DNA of 64,000 nt from Shimia gijangensis (GTDB lineage Bacteria > Pseudomonadota > Alphaproteobacteria > Rhodobacterales > Rhodobacteraceae), in contig NZ_FQZQ01000002.1 of assembly GCF_900142085.1 (NCBI RefSeq), positions 1 through 64,000 on the forward strand, read 5' to 3'. Both the position numbers and the translations under genes were made by a program. How positions within the stretch are numbered: position 1 is the first letter of the stretch; the number at the start of each line of letters is the position of its first letter. The notes below the pieces were generated by a model. That model was not told the DNA's origin and searched no databases. It saw only the letters and a program-made list of their open reading frames with translations. Below, piece after piece: positions 44,357-53,400 of this stretch.

Positions 44357-45289
44357 CTAACAATCTGGCCATACAAAGCGTACTTGTGGGTTCTCTTCGA
44401 TAACACCAAGGTCGCGCTCATACATTCGCCCCAAATGAGCCCTTTCATGGTGCGTCCAGGGATCGTAACTGCCAAACTGATCTCCTTTTGGGAATTGCTC
44501 CTGCAACTCCAGCCTGTGCTCCAACGCCGATTCCACCCCATCCTTGTGCATGAGTTGCAAAAGCTCGAAAACAGCCCTTCCTGATGCGGTTGGGCGCTTG
44601 TTTTTATCTTTTGGCTGTTTGAGGTTTTTCACGTTGATTTCAGGGCCACAAATATTAGACAGCACGCGACCTTCTAACGTGCGAAAATCCTCGTACTTCC
44701 AAACAAAAATAGTTGCATCTGGAAAGCACTTACCCATCGATTCAATAACGCTGTGCCAAGCGGGCACATTCTGCATTACCTGTAATCGCATAAGGTTTTC
44801 ATCAATGATCCATGTGCTCGACACGGACCGAAGATATTCGACGTAAGCAGAAGCAAAAAAATCTGCATAGTTTCGAACGCTTAAATGCAGTTCCTTCACA
44901 GTCCACGGAATCTGCGAGGCAAAGGTCTTCAGAAGCTTTTTGTGCCAGCGATAAAGCAGACCTCGTTTGACGCAATGACCGCAGTGGCCAGCTAAGTTTT
45001 CGTCTGACAATATGAGCCTGGTGTTGTCTGGCACATTCAGACCATCAAAGAACTCTGTTGTAATCTGGACGAGTTCTTCATCGGAGATAACCGGATCCCA
45101 CTTCATACCCAACTTAATGTACGTATTGAACTGTGAGGGAACAGTCAGTTTTTTTCGCGTGTCTCTGTGGTGAATGTAATAGGTGCCCTTGCGTTTCAGC
45201 ATGTTAGAGTTTCGAGCGAGAATTGACTGAATGTGACTGGTCGCCGTCTTGTGGAACCCGCCATGCAAGACAACATAAGGGTCACTCAT
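44357..45289 (-). CDS. Sulfotransferase family protein
   Basis: A 310-aa protein whose N-terminus carries a PAPS-binding P-loop (LHGGFHKTATSHIQ, equivalent to the HKTGTT motif), followed by a serine/Arg region LSVRNYADFFASAYVEYLR that resembles the 3'-phosphate loop, and WKYEDFR later. It probably transfers sulfate from PAPS to a carbohydrate or small acceptor. Its start overlaps the upstream hydrolase-glycosyltransferase stop by 8 bp, so the two are coupled and likely act on the same glycan. Cytosolic; acceptor unknown. Confidence 0.7.
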   Translation of the reverse strand: MSDPYVVLHGGFHKTATSHIQSILARNSNMLKRKGTYYIHHRDTRKKLTVPSQFNTYIKLGMKWDPVISDEELVQITTEFFDGLNVPDNTRLILSDENLAGHCGHCVKRGLLYRWHKKLLKTFASQIPWTVKELHLSVRNYADFFASAYVEYLRSVSSTWIIDENLMRLQVMQNVPAWHSVIESMGKCFPDATIFVWKYEDFRTLEGRVLSNICGPEINVKNLKQPKDKNKRPTASGRAVFELLQLMHKDGVESALEHRLELQEQFPKGDQFGSYDPWTHHERAHLGRMYERDLGVIEENPQVRFVWPDC

Positions 45290-47261
45290 TCTGTGTTTCC
45301 TCTTGGAGTAGTGCCTCCCGATCTACTGGTTGTTCGCCTAGACGATTAACCGTACTCAGCATATCGTGGAACTGTCGCCAAGCTGCATCAGCTTTCAGCG
45401 TGTCAATCTTACTGCGATGCCATTTGCATGCATCTTCGTGCAGCTCTGCCAAAACAGGATCAGCCAGTAGTTTTTCAAATTCGTCTTTGGCAGGTTGTAA
45501 CCGTTTCAAAAGGGACGTGTCTTCAGCCATATTCAAATTCAGGTCTGCCCAATATGCTAAGCCTTGGTCGCGATCAATGTGGTTGGTTCGCCCTCGATCT
45601 CTTTTCACCAAAAAGCTTTCTGTAGACCGAACGGCGTAATGGTGTAGCCGAGCGTATGTGTGGCTGAACGCTTTGTGTGCCGACCAACCGGCAGCGAAAT
45701 ACTGCTTTGGCATGATTTGACCGCCTGCGTCTTTCCAAAGAAAGCTGTCGGGTTGTTCGTGAAATTTGGGGCGATGGACGCCTATCTTGAAGATAGCCTC
45801 AGAAGGCCTAAATAGCGTTTTCAGCCCCAGTGCTTTGTACTTGGCGCGAAAAGCCTCTTCGGCAGCCCAGGTGAATTGCTCCGTGACAAATTTGTCTTTG
45901 TACTCCACCTGCCCACCACAGCCAAAAATCTTCCAACACAGGGAAATGGCATCTGAGTCTCCAACGGCTTTAAAAAGATCGTCTAAATGACCTTGTCCAA
46001 CCCGAATATTCAGAAATTCATCGCAGTCAGCGCACAATGCCCAGTCGCTTTCTTGATATACCGGCTGCGCAAGCGCACGGCGCAATGCCACACGTTGCGG
46101 GCTTGCGCCTTTTTTGAAAACGTTGTCAACGTGTTGCGCGACTCCCAATTGCTCCAAGCGCTTGGCAATTGCATCCGTGCCATCATTGCAGTCGTTCGTG
46201 TAAATCAAGAAATCAGTAAATCCAATCGACCGATGATACGCGATCCATTCTAACATGAACGGACCTTCATTTTTCATAGTGGTGACAATTAGCCGTTTGT
46301 CGTTCTGGTGATAGTGCGCGGCCGTTATTTTTGGATCCTCGACGTCAGGGAGAGGTGCTTTTTCATCTTCAGTCTCTGTTCGACTATTCAGTTTCCTTTT
46401 GCGTTGCATAAACGCACTCGAAACTCTTTCTGCCATTTCAAAGCGCCCAAGCTCTGAATAGTAACTTGCTAAAGCGCCCCTAAACCAAGGTAGTTTTTGT
46501 CTTTCACGATATAAATTGTAAAACTCCGTTTTTGTTAACTCGTCAAAAACAGCATGTTTCATTATCGGCTTAAGCGCATCAATCTTTCGCAAGAACACTG
46601 CCGTTTTGTGATTTGAGTATCGGCAATTGAACACCCGGATGTTGTCCCCGGAAAAACGCGCAACATGTTTCGAGTCCAGCTCGTGATAAGGGTCATAGAA
46701 GATATTCAAGCGTTCCAAGTCAGAAGTATCGCTGGCGGCATCAGATCTGGGAAGTGTCCAATCCTGACGTCGTCCCTTGCTATATCTTGTTTCCCAGGGG
46801 ACCAAATTGGTGTCGAGCGTACTCTGCGGATTTATTGCGACAACGTGGGCAGACTTTACCAGAGACCCAAATGTAATCGCGGCGAATCCTCCCATGGAAA
46901 CACCAGCAAAAATGACTCTGTCATAACCGTCAAAGAAGCCATCATCGACTAAGGTTTGCATGCGGTCTATTAGATCGGGATCACGGTACCAATCTCCGAC
47001 ATTCGCCATAATCCCAAGATGAGACACGTTAATGTCCCGAGCAAACTTGAAAGCCCATGGCTCTCTTGCGATGGATGTGTCTCCAACGTTCGAAAGGTTG
47101 TCAAATGTAACAAGCAAACGATTTACTGGGCGCTCAACAAACATCAGGGTGTGTCTGAGCTGTTTTTCAATAAACCCGCGCCCAACAACGCCCGGTCTTA
47201 ATTCATCAATCCAATGCGGATTCCGTAATTCACTAATACTCTTCGGCTGCTTATCCGACAT
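45282..47261 (-). CDS. Fusion: alpha/beta hydrolase-like domain + GT2/GT92-type glycosyltransferase
   Basis: A 659-aa protein. The N-terminal part (residues about 35-260) is an alpha/beta hydrolase-like domain with nucleophile elbow Ser122 in FAGVSMGGFAA. A short charged linker follows (NSRTETEDEKAP). From about residue 322 comes a glycosyltransferase domain (LIVTTMKNEGPFMLEWIAYHR, core TTMKNEGPFMLEW; acidic motif ADCDEFLN; HHYAVRSTESF near the end). The pairing suggests a glycan-modifying enzyme that could remove or move an acyl group and add a sugar. No membrane segments seen. It starts 114 bp before the IS element. Confidence 0.72.
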   Translation of the reverse strand: MSDKQPKSISELRNPHWIDELRPGVVGRGFIEKQLRHTLMFVERPVNRLLVTFDNLSNVGDTSIAREPWAFKFARDINVSHLGIMANVGDWYRDPDLIDRMQTLVDDGFFDGYDRVIFAGVSMGGFAAITFGSLVKSAHVVAINPQSTLDTNLVPWETRYSKGRRQDWTLPRSDAASDTSDLERLNIFYDPYHELDSKHVARFSGDNIRVFNCRYSNHKTAVFLRKIDALKPIMKHAVFDELTKTEFYNLYRERQKLPWFRGALASYYSELGRFEMAERVSSAFMQRKRKLNSRTETEDEKAPLPDVEDPKITAAHYHQNDKRLIVTTMKNEGPFMLEWIAYHRSIGFTDFLIYTNDCNDGTDAIAKRLEQLGVAQHVDNVFKKGASPQRVALRRALAQPVYQESDWALCADCDEFLNIRVGQGHLDDLFKAVGDSDAISLCWKIFGCGGQVEYKDKFVTEQFTWAAEEAFRAKYKALGLKTLFRPSEAIFKIGVHRPKFHEQPDSFLWKDAGGQIMPKQYFAAGWSAHKAFSHTYARLHHYAVRSTESFLVKRDRGRTNHIDRDQGLAYWADLNLNMAEDTSLLKRLQPAKDEFEKLLADPVLAELHEDACKWHRSKIDTLKADAAWRQFHDMLSTVNRLGEQPVDREALLQEETQNE

Positions 47262-47375
47262 CTTTTCTTACTGCTCCAGCCGTCAACTAAGAATTTTATT
47301 GTAGGTGATGAATTTCAAATTAGGTAGAGTGAAGTACAGCCATCCCCCATAATTTGAAATGAAAACAATCTAGGA

Positions 47376-47402
47376 TGAATCGCCCCAGTTTTACCGGAGA
47401 CC
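47376..47402. repeat. IS3 terminal inverted repeat, left
   Basis: Begins TGAATCGCCCC and ends CGGAGACC. It matches the reverse complement of the right end at about 20 of 27 positions, with an internal mismatched stretch. Lies just beyond the OrfB stop. Confidence 0.8.
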
Positions 47403-47414
47403 TATAGCTTCATT

Positions 47415-48320
47415 TTACGCGACCAATTCGAGCACGTCGCGCTGTGCATAGAGGTTCTCTTCAGCCTCTGCTGGCGGGATGTTTCCGATAGGGCCAAGCA
47501 GACGTCTATTGTTGACCCAATCGACCCAGCCGAGGGTGGCCATTTCCAAGTCCTGTATGTTGCGCCAGGGACCTTGCTTATGAACCAGTTCGGTTTTGTA
47601 GAGTCCGTTAATCGTCTCAGCAAGGGCATTGTCGTATGAATCCCCGACGCTGCCGACCGATGGTTCAATTCCAGCTTCAGCCAAACGCTCTGTATAGCGA
47701 ATGGACAAATATTGCCCGCCGTGGTCGCTATGATGTATCAGCCCGCTTTCCTGAACAGGTCGTCGATCATGCAAGGCTTGTTCCAGAGCATCGAGGACAA
47801 AGTCAGTCTTGGCTGACCTCGATACCCGCCAGCCCACGATACGATCAGCGAACGTATCGATCACGAAGGCCACATAAACAAAGCCCTGCCAGGTTGACAC
47901 ATAGGTAAAATCGCTCACCCACAACAGGTTCGGCGCTGGTGCCCGAAAGATGCGGTTCACCTTGTCACGAGGACAGGGCACTGACGTGTCAGGAACTGTT
48001 GTCTTCACCACCTTTCCACGCACGGCACCACGTATGCCGATTTGTTTCATAAGGCGCTGGACGGTGCATCGCGTGACATCAAAGCCCTCGCGCTTCAACT
48101 GATGCCAAGCTTTTCGAACACCATAGACCTGATAATTGTCATCCCAAACCCGTTGAACCTCGGGACGCAGCTCAGCGTCTCGCTGGGCACGCCCAGAGGC
48201 TTTTGAAGGATCAGCGTAACATGCCAGCCGGTGGTAATATGTCGACGGCGCAATCGGCAGAACTCTGCAGATCGACTCGACGCCGTAAACAACGCGCTGA
48301 TCTTCAATGAAGGTGATCAT
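47415..48320 (-). CDS. IS3-family transposase OrfB (DDE integrase domain)
   Basis: A 301-aa transposase with an HTH_21-like segment ([14 protein letters not shown]) and an rve catalytic domain. The DDE residues fall in [10 protein letters not shown] (D), [13 protein letters not shown] (D) and [12 protein letters not shown] (E). The start overlaps the OrfA stop by 4 bp (ATGA), so it is made by coupling or by the family's usual -1 frameshift. No classic A6G slippery run was seen in the overlap. Confidence 0.92.
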   Translation of the reverse strand: MITFIEDQRVVYGVESICRVLPIAPSTYYHRLACYADPSKASGRAQRDAELRPEVQRVWDDNYQVYGVRKAWHQLKREGFDVTRCTVQRLMKQIGIRGAVRGKVVKTTVPDTSVPCPRDKVNRIFRAPAPNLLWVSDFTYVSTWQGFVYVAFVIDTFADRIVGWRVSRSAKTDFVLDALEQALHDRRPVQESGLIHHSDHGGQYLSIRYTERLAEAGIEPSVGSVGDSYDNALAETINGLYKTELVHKQGPWRNIQDLEMATLGWVDWVNNRRLLGPIGNIPPAEAEENLYAQRDVLELVA

Positions 48321-48658
48321 CGCTTCAGTGGGCGGTCGAGTTCCGCCTGAGCAAAATATGCTGACGCCTTACGCAGTATTTCATTGGCCTGGCGCAACTC
48401 TCGGTTCTCGCGTTCGAGGGCTTTGATCCGGTCCCGTTCCTCGGTCGTCACGCCGTCGCGCATGCCACTGTCTTTTTCGGCCTGCATGACCCATCCCCGC
48501 AGCGTTTGCGGAATACAGCCAATCTTGGGTGCAATCGCCGCGATCGCGGCCGCCTGCGTTTCATATGAACCTTGGTGCTCAAACACCATCCGAATCGCAC
48601 GAACCCGAACCTCAGGCGCATAGCGATTTCCCATTTTGCTTTTTGTCATAACCATCAT
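48317..48658 (-). CDS. IS3-family transposase OrfA (HTH protein)
   Basis: A 113-aa DNA-binding subunit. It has the HTH region [28 protein letters not shown] (core [10 protein letters not shown] and [10 protein letters not shown]) and a C-terminal leucine-zipper-like coil ([22 protein letters not shown]) typical of IS3 OrfA. The likely start is [10 protein letters not shown] or a Met just upstream. Length is normal for the family. Confidence 0.9.
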   Translation of the reverse strand: MMVMTKSKMGNRYAPEVRVRAIRMVFEHQGSYETQAAAIAAIAPKIGCIPQTLRGWVMQAEKDSGMRDGVTTEERDRIKALERENRELRQANEILRKASAYFAQAELDRPLKR

Positions 48659-48674
48659 CCTTTCTTAAGTTGAC

Positions 48675-48701
48675 GGTCTCCGACAAACTCGGGGCGATTC
48701 A
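48675..48701. repeat. IS3 terminal inverted repeat, right
   Basis: Reads GGTCTCCG inwards to outwards GGGGCGATTCA, the complement of the left terminus. It lies 17 bp upstream of OrfA. The adjoining host bases gac do not duplicate the left flank. Confidence 0.8.
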
Positions 48702-48991
48702 GACTGCCCATTGTGATGACATTGAGGGAAATGGCTCTCGATGTTCCCGGATTGTTAATCAACAAGGGGCCTCTAGTTTAGTGAGCTGACTGGATCGACC
48801 AAGGGCCACCCGGTTTGAAGCTTGTTGCTTTTCCCCGGTTTTTCCAAGAACACTATGAAAAATTTGCGCATTTTGATTGTTATGTCTTGCAGTGTTGAAC
48901 CCGTTGAAAACCCAACGTTACAATTTGGCCGAACCTAATAATCTGGCGCTCAAAATGATGGCAATTTGGGACATCCCGGATTATTGTATTT

Positions 48992-49036
48992 ACCTTCGGT
49001 CCTACTGAGGCTCTTTATGCTGCGATAGGCGAAGGT
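48992..49036 (+). promoter_or_regulatory. Structured 5' leader upstream of tupB, candidate Moco/Tuco-type riboswitch
   Basis: ACCTTCG (48992-48998) pairs with CGAAGGT (49030-49036), and CCTA (49001-49004) with TAGG (49026-49029), with a 2-nt bulge and a purine-rich inner loop capped by a short GGC/GCT stem. The hairpin ends just before the GAAAGAGG ribosome-binding site of a tungstate transporter gene. Molybdenum/tungsten cofactor RNA elements occur in front of such genes in some bacteria. A consensus match was not established. The preceding stretch 48702-48991 shows nothing recognisable. Confidence 0.4.
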
Positions 49037-49062
49037 CACTCGGGAAAGAGGCAAGCACGAAC

Positions 49063-49767
49063 ATGGCGGATATTTGGGACGGGCTGTCCCAGGCTTGGTT
49101 GCTCCTGATAGGGCTTGATCCAGACCTCGTTGAGATCATCTTACGGTCGCTGCATGTGACCCTCACCGCTTTGGTGATTGCGTCGGCAATCGCCTTGCCA
49201 CTTGGGGCCTTGTTGGCGGTTCGCCGCTTTCGAATTCGCCGCCTGACAATCGCGGTTTTGAATGCGTTGATGGGCCTTCCTCCGGTTGTTGTCGGTTTGA
49301 TCGTCTACATTTGTCTGAGCCGATCCGGCCCGTTTGGGGTTTTTGGACTTTTGTTCACACCGACAGCGATGACCATTGCACAGGTCATAATTATTGTACC
49401 GCTGATTGCTTCAATCGCCCATCAGGCCTTGCGCGAATTATGGTCGGACTACCACGATCTGTTGATCTCGTTGAACACCACCCATTTTCAAAGAATGATG
49501 GCTTTGCTTTGGGACGGCAGGCGGGCATTGCTGACCGCGTCTCTGGCTGGTTTTGGGCGCGCAATCGGTGAAGTCGGCGCCATTATGGTGGTCGGCGGCA
49601 ATATCGACCACCACACGCGGGTTCTGACCACGGCTATCGCTTTGGAGACAGGCAAAGGCGATTTTGCACTGGCGTTGGCGCTGGGTTTTGTTCTGATTGG
49701 AATGGCCATCGCTGTAAACCTGACGATCCACTGGTTGACGCAAACCGAGCAGGAGGGGCGCTGGTGA
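49063..49767 (+). CDS. tupB: Tungstate ABC transporter permease TupB
   Basis: A 234-aa inner-membrane permease with about five to six hydrophobic segments and a typical Tup/ModB coupling region LAGFGRAIGEVGAIMVVGGNI. It works with TupC and TupA in tungstate import. First gene of a tightly coupled operon; the next gene's GTG overlaps its stop by 4 bp. It lies downstream of the IS3 element, but its own leader appears intact. Confidence 0.88.
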   Translation: MADIWDGLSQAWLLLIGLDPDLVEIILRSLHVTLTALVIASAIALPLGALLAVRRFRIRRLTIAVLNALMGLPPVVVGLIVYICLSRSGPFGVFGLLFTPTAMTIAQVIIIVPLIASIAHQALRELWSDYHDLLISLNTTHFQRMMALLWDGRRALLTASLAGFGRAIGEVGAIMVVGGNIDHHTRVLTTAIALETGKGDFALALALGFVLIGMAIAVNLTIHWLTQTEQEGRW

Positions 49768-50477
49768 GCGAACTGTTTCCTATGATTGCACAAAGTGCGA
49801 TCTCTCGCAGGCGTGGCAAAGTGCTGATCGGCCCGGTTGATCTGACCTTGGAGGGCCATGGTATCACGATTGTTATCGGCCCAAACGGGGCGGGCAAAAC
49901 GTCATTGTTGCGGATGTTGCATGGTATCGCGCGCCTGAACGAAGGCAGCATCGTTTGGGCCTGCGACCAGGAAGAGGCGCGGCAAAGGCAGGCATTTGTG
50001 TTTCAATCGCCCGTCATGTTGCGTCGTTCTGTTCGTGATAATCTGGCCTATCCGCTTCGGCTGATTGGCGAGACGCGGGCCGAAGCCGGGAAACTGGCCG
50101 AAGGCATGGCTGAAAAGGTTGGTCTGACCTATGCGCTGTCACGACCTGCAACGGTCCTTTCAGGTGGTGAGCGGCAAAAGCTTGCGCTGGGGCGTGCTTT
50201 GATCCGTTCGCCGGATGTGCTGTTTCTGGATGAACCTTGCGCGTCGTTGGACGGACCTGCCATGCGCGACGTCGAAACCATTCTGAAAAATGCCGCAAAT
50301 GATGGCACACGTTTGATTATGTCGACCCACGATATGGGGCAGGCACGGCGTCTTGCCACCGAAGTTCTGTTCTTACTTGGCGGCAAGATTCACGAACAAG
50401 GCGACGCTGCACAGTTTTTTGAACAACCCAAAACTGCGATGGCAAATGCGTTTTTGAATGGGGACATTGTCGAATGA
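49764..50477 (+). CDS. tupC: Tungstate ABC transporter ATP-binding protein TupC
   Basis: A 237-aa ABC ATPase starting with GTG in a GTGA overlap. Walker A GPNGAGKTS, Q-loop FVFQSPVML, signature LSGGERQK, Walker B VLFLDEP and H-loop MSTHD are intact. It lacks a C-terminal regulatory domain. It powers TupB. Confidence 0.88.
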   Translation: MSELFPMIAQSAISRRRGKVLIGPVDLTLEGHGITIVIGPNGAGKTSLLRMLHGIARLNEGSIVWACDQEEARQRQAFVFQSPVMLRRSVRDNLAYPLRLIGETRAEAGKLAEGMAEKVGLTYALSRPATVLSGGERQKLALGRALIRSPDVLFLDEPCASLDGPAMRDVETILKNAANDGTRLIMSTHDMGQARRLATEVLFLLGGKIHEQGDAAQFFEQPKTAMANAFLNGDIVE

Positions 50478-51277
50478 GAGCATTTTTTACTGGCATAGTC
50501 GCCGCGGCCGCAATCTCCGGAGCCTGCTGGGCTGATGACATGAAAATGGCCGTTACAACCTCATTTCACAATTCAGGCTTGTCTGACGTCCTGCTGCCGG
50601 CAATCAAAAATGATCTGGGCCTTGAAGTGCAACTTCTTGTTGTTGGCACGGGGCAGGCATTGCGTCTGGGAGAGGCCGGGGATGTGGATGCCATTCTGGT
50701 GCATTCGAAAAAGGCTGAAGAGACCTTTCTGGCAGGTGGCAACGGCACACATCGCCGCGAAATCATGTATAATGATTTTGTCTTTATCGGCCCTAAATCG
50801 GATGTCGCCGCTGTAGGGCGCGCGGATAATGCGATCGATGCGCTTCAGAAAGTGGCAACCGCCGAGGCAAATTTTGTTAGCCGGGGAGATGACAGCGGGA
50901 CTCATAAGAAAGAGCTAAGCCTTTGGGAAAATGCCGGACTTGTGTCTGAAGAGTTCGGAAGCTGGTATCGATCTGTGGGTGCAGGCATGGGGGCCGCATT
51001 GAACACGGCCTCGGGTATGAACGCCTATATCATGTCAGATCGGGCAAGTTGGTTGAACTTTGGCAATCAAGGTGATCTTGCACTGCTCTATTCGGGTGAC
51101 CCGACTTTGTTCAACCAATATGCCTATATTCCGGTGAGTCCTGAAAAACATGGCCATGTGAAAAACGATCTTGCTTTGAAGTTGGAGAATTGGTTGGTTT
51201 CCGACACAGCCAAAGATCTGATAAACACATACACGATCAATGGCGAAACGCTGTTTGTTTTTAATGCCAAACAGTAA
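50474..51277 (+). CDS. tupA: Tungstate-binding periplasmic protein TupA
   Basis: A 267-aa binding protein with a Sec signal (MRAFFTGIVAAAAISGACWA, cleavage near WADD). It has the TupA-type oxyanion-binding N-terminus VTTSFHNSGL and conserved SRGDDSGTHKKE. Family members bind tungstate far more tightly than molybdate. ATG overlaps tupC stop (ATGA). Its presence implies use of a tungsten enzyme, none of which is encoded in this window. Confidence 0.88.
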   Translation: MRAFFTGIVAAAAISGACWADDMKMAVTTSFHNSGLSDVLLPAIKNDLGLEVQLLVVGTGQALRLGEAGDVDAILVHSKKAEETFLAGGNGTHRREIMYNDFVFIGPKSDVAAVGRADNAIDALQKVATAEANFVSRGDDSGTHKKELSLWENAGLVSEEFGSWYRSVGAGMGAALNTASGMNAYIMSDRASWLNFGNQGDLALLYSGDPTLFNQYAYIPVSPEKHGHVKNDLALKLENWLVSDTAKDLINTYTINGETLFVFNAKQ

Positions 51278-51306
51278 ACCAGTCTAACTTTGGACCAATC
51301 TGCCGG

Positions 51307-51340
51307 ACACCACGTCACGCCCATGGTTGTGTGACGGTGT
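51307..51340 (+). terminator. Possible terminator hairpin after tupA
   Basis: CGTCAC (51313-51318) and GTGACG (51331-51336) form a 6-bp stem, with weaker pairing outside. There is no clear T-run after it, so this is a weak call. Confidence 0.3.
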
Positions 51341-51478
51341 GCCCTAAGCCCTTTGATATTTAAACAATGCGCCGTCCCAGCGCCCTAGGGCAATGCTTAG
51401 GCGCTTGCGTGCGATTGTGTCCGGGTGTTGCGGCAAGCCAAAATCATTCAGGTTGCTCTTTGCAAGTTTTAAACAGGC

Positions 51479-53092
51479 TTAGTGATTTCTGCGAAGGTTG
51501 AATTGCTTTGTCAGACCAAAGGCAAACCGGGTGTCGTCTTGAGAGACCATTGTACCGTGACCATAGCGCCCAATCGCGTTCGTTGCTGAGAGATCAAGAC
51601 TCCACCCGGCGTCTGCCAGATCGTACCGCAAACCCGCTGCCCAGGCCGGAGTGCGGCCATCCGATACAGGGGTGACTTCACCTATCAACTGAAGACCATC
51701 TGCTATCTCATAGTTTACACCCAGTCCCAGGCCCAGAATGGTTGTATTTCCGAAAGCAGCGGCTTTGGGTTCTACATGAAACGTCAAACGGTCATCGACG
51801 TCAAAGCTGGCTGGTGTCGCAAAATAAAGTACGCCAACATCAAGTGTCTCTAAATCGCGGCCACCGAGAACTCTGAGCGACCAGGAAAACGGACTGCCGT
51901 TGTTCTGGTCAAGCACACGAATACGCCCTCCGAGCATCCAGCGCGCAGAATTCGGCGTGGGGTCATCGACAACAGTCAAAGACCCATCGTTAGAATAGTC
52001 TTCGATTATGGCGTCGATCTGAAAATCCTGCTCCAGACCAATAGATGCAACAAGAGCATAATTTCCATCCGTACCACCAGAAGCTGACAGCCTCAGCGCG
52101 CCAGGTTCAAGTACGCTGCCAGTGCCAACTGTGAAGCCGTCCTGCTGCAATCCCAAATCGCGCAAGGTCACCGGTGCAAGCGGTGTCGGGCGGTAAGTAT
52201 TGCTTAACTTCTGGCCCGGCGTGTAGAGAACACGCAGGCCGAAAAGTGGTTCATCGCCGTCAGGATAGAAGGTCAGGATGCTGGTTGCCGGTGATACGCC
52301 GATGCCGTTGGTGACATAGCCTTCCAGCGCAACTTTGGGGGTGAATGCATAGCGCATGCCCGCAGTGTAGACGAGTTCCTTGGTGATATTTCGGTTGGAA
52401 TCAATCGTATTGCCACCGCTCAGAGGTGTGGAAACCTGGGCAAATGTCTGCAGCCGGTCCGAGTTTTTCCAAGTGAATCCGGCACCGACGCTGGCAACGG
52501 TCCCGTAATACGGAATACCGTTAAGGTCGTCTGGAAACACCGATACGCCGGGCGTCAGGTGAAATTGCAAATTTGGTCTAGCAGTATAGGTGATCGGCAT
52601 CTGGAAAGATCCGATGAAATTGCTGGCATCAGATACGTTCGTTCCAAAATGCTGAGTTCGAAATTCCAAATACTCAAGCGATGCCTGCGCAGCAATCTGC
52701 CATTGAGAGGTGTTTACAAATCGATATTTGACGCTGGCGCCATAGGTGAGAAAACGCGTTGGGTATTGGACACCTAGGATTGGCTTTTCAGTGATGTCCT
52801 CGATTACCTGAGTTGTAAAGCCAAGTTGGAAATCATCCGTGATGGCATAGTCCAGCGCCCCGTAATACAGTTGGCTTCCGGTTCCGCTGCCGCTCCCAAT
52901 CGTCTGGTGGGTGCCCGCGTGAAGCAAAAAAGTATTGTCCGGCAAAGTTTCGGCGGTCTCGAAATTCACGAACCGGGTGCTGAAGCCTTCCAATGGCGTT
53001 TGGGCCAAAACCAAAGACGATGAAAACAACAAAGAAGTGGCGGCTGTAATAGCCGTGCGGCGGATCGTTGAATTCAAGAATGTCTTCGGCAT
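51479..53092 (-). CDS. Predicted outer-membrane beta-barrel protein (unknown function)
   Basis: A 537-aa protein with a Sec signal (TAATSLLFSSSLVLAQ) followed by many alternating polar/hydrophobic strands ending in aromatic residues (YYGALDYAITDDFQLGFTTQ, VYTAGMRYAFTPKVALEGYV and similar). The last strand is near FAFGLTKQFNL, three residues before the true end. Repeated strand patterns suggest a barrel of 20 or more strands. It resembles YjbH-type and other exopolysaccharide-linked barrels in general layout only. It diverges from the Stealth gene, so a role at the surface is plausible. Confidence 0.6.
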   Translation of the reverse strand: MPKTFLNSTIRRTAITAATSLLFSSSLVLAQTPLEGFSTRFVNFETAETLPDNTFLLHAGTHQTIGSGSGTGSQLYYGALDYAITDDFQLGFTTQVIEDITEKPILGVQYPTRFLTYGASVKYRFVNTSQWQIAAQASLEYLEFRTQHFGTNVSDASNFIGSFQMPITYTARPNLQFHLTPGVSVFPDDLNGIPYYGTVASVGAGFTWKNSDRLQTFAQVSTPLSGGNTIDSNRNITKELVYTAGMRYAFTPKVALEGYVTNGIGVSPATSILTFYPDGDEPLFGLRVLYTPGQKLSNTYRPTPLAPVTLRDLGLQQDGFTVGTGSVLEPGALRLSASGGTDGNYALVASIGLEQDFQIDAIIEDYSNDGSLTVVDDPTPNSARWMLGGRIRVLDQNNGSPFSWSLRVLGGRDLETLDVGVLYFATPASFDVDDRLTFHVEPKAAAFGNTTILGLGLGVNYEIADGLQLIGEVTPVSDGRTPAWAAGLRYDLADAGWSLDLSATNAIGRYGHGTMVSQDDTRFAFGLTKQFNLRRNH

Positions 53093-53400
53093 TGAAATGG
53101 AAACTCCAAAAAATTTGCAGACCTCGTCCCGATGAAAAACTATGGGTCCGATCTCTGTGTTCCTTTATTGCCCTGAACTTATCAAATACCGCAAGCATTG
53201 TGTGCCACTTCACCAAAGAAAATGGCCGATGTGACACTGTGAAATGCGAAAAACTGGGCGCCTTCCAAGATGTCCGTGCCATGGGATTGGGTGGGGCGCG
53301 ACAGATTGATCTGACGGCATAATTCCCCAAGAAACCGTGTCTTGGCTTGCAATGTCGGTCGGGCTGTCAGATAGATTTGTTAACATAGGCAGGAGGGCCC
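53093..53400. other. Divergent promoter gap of about 310 bp
   Basis: Separates the barrel gene (minus) from the Stealth gene (plus). An AGGAGG-like site (GCAGGAGGG) just before 53401 supports that start. No operator palindrome or other gene is supported. Confidence 0.5.

Larger units (their letters stand above)
47376..48701 (-). mobile_element. IS3-family insertion sequence
   Basis: A 1326-bp element with two overlapping transposase frames and imperfect terminal inverted repeats (47376-47402 and 48675-48701) starting TGAATCGCCCC. The termini are TG...CA, as usual for the family. The flanking bases (gga on the left, gac on the right) do not match, so no target-site duplication is visible. Both transposase frames appear intact, so it may still be mobile. 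It separates the glycan genes from tupBCA. Confidence 0.88.
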
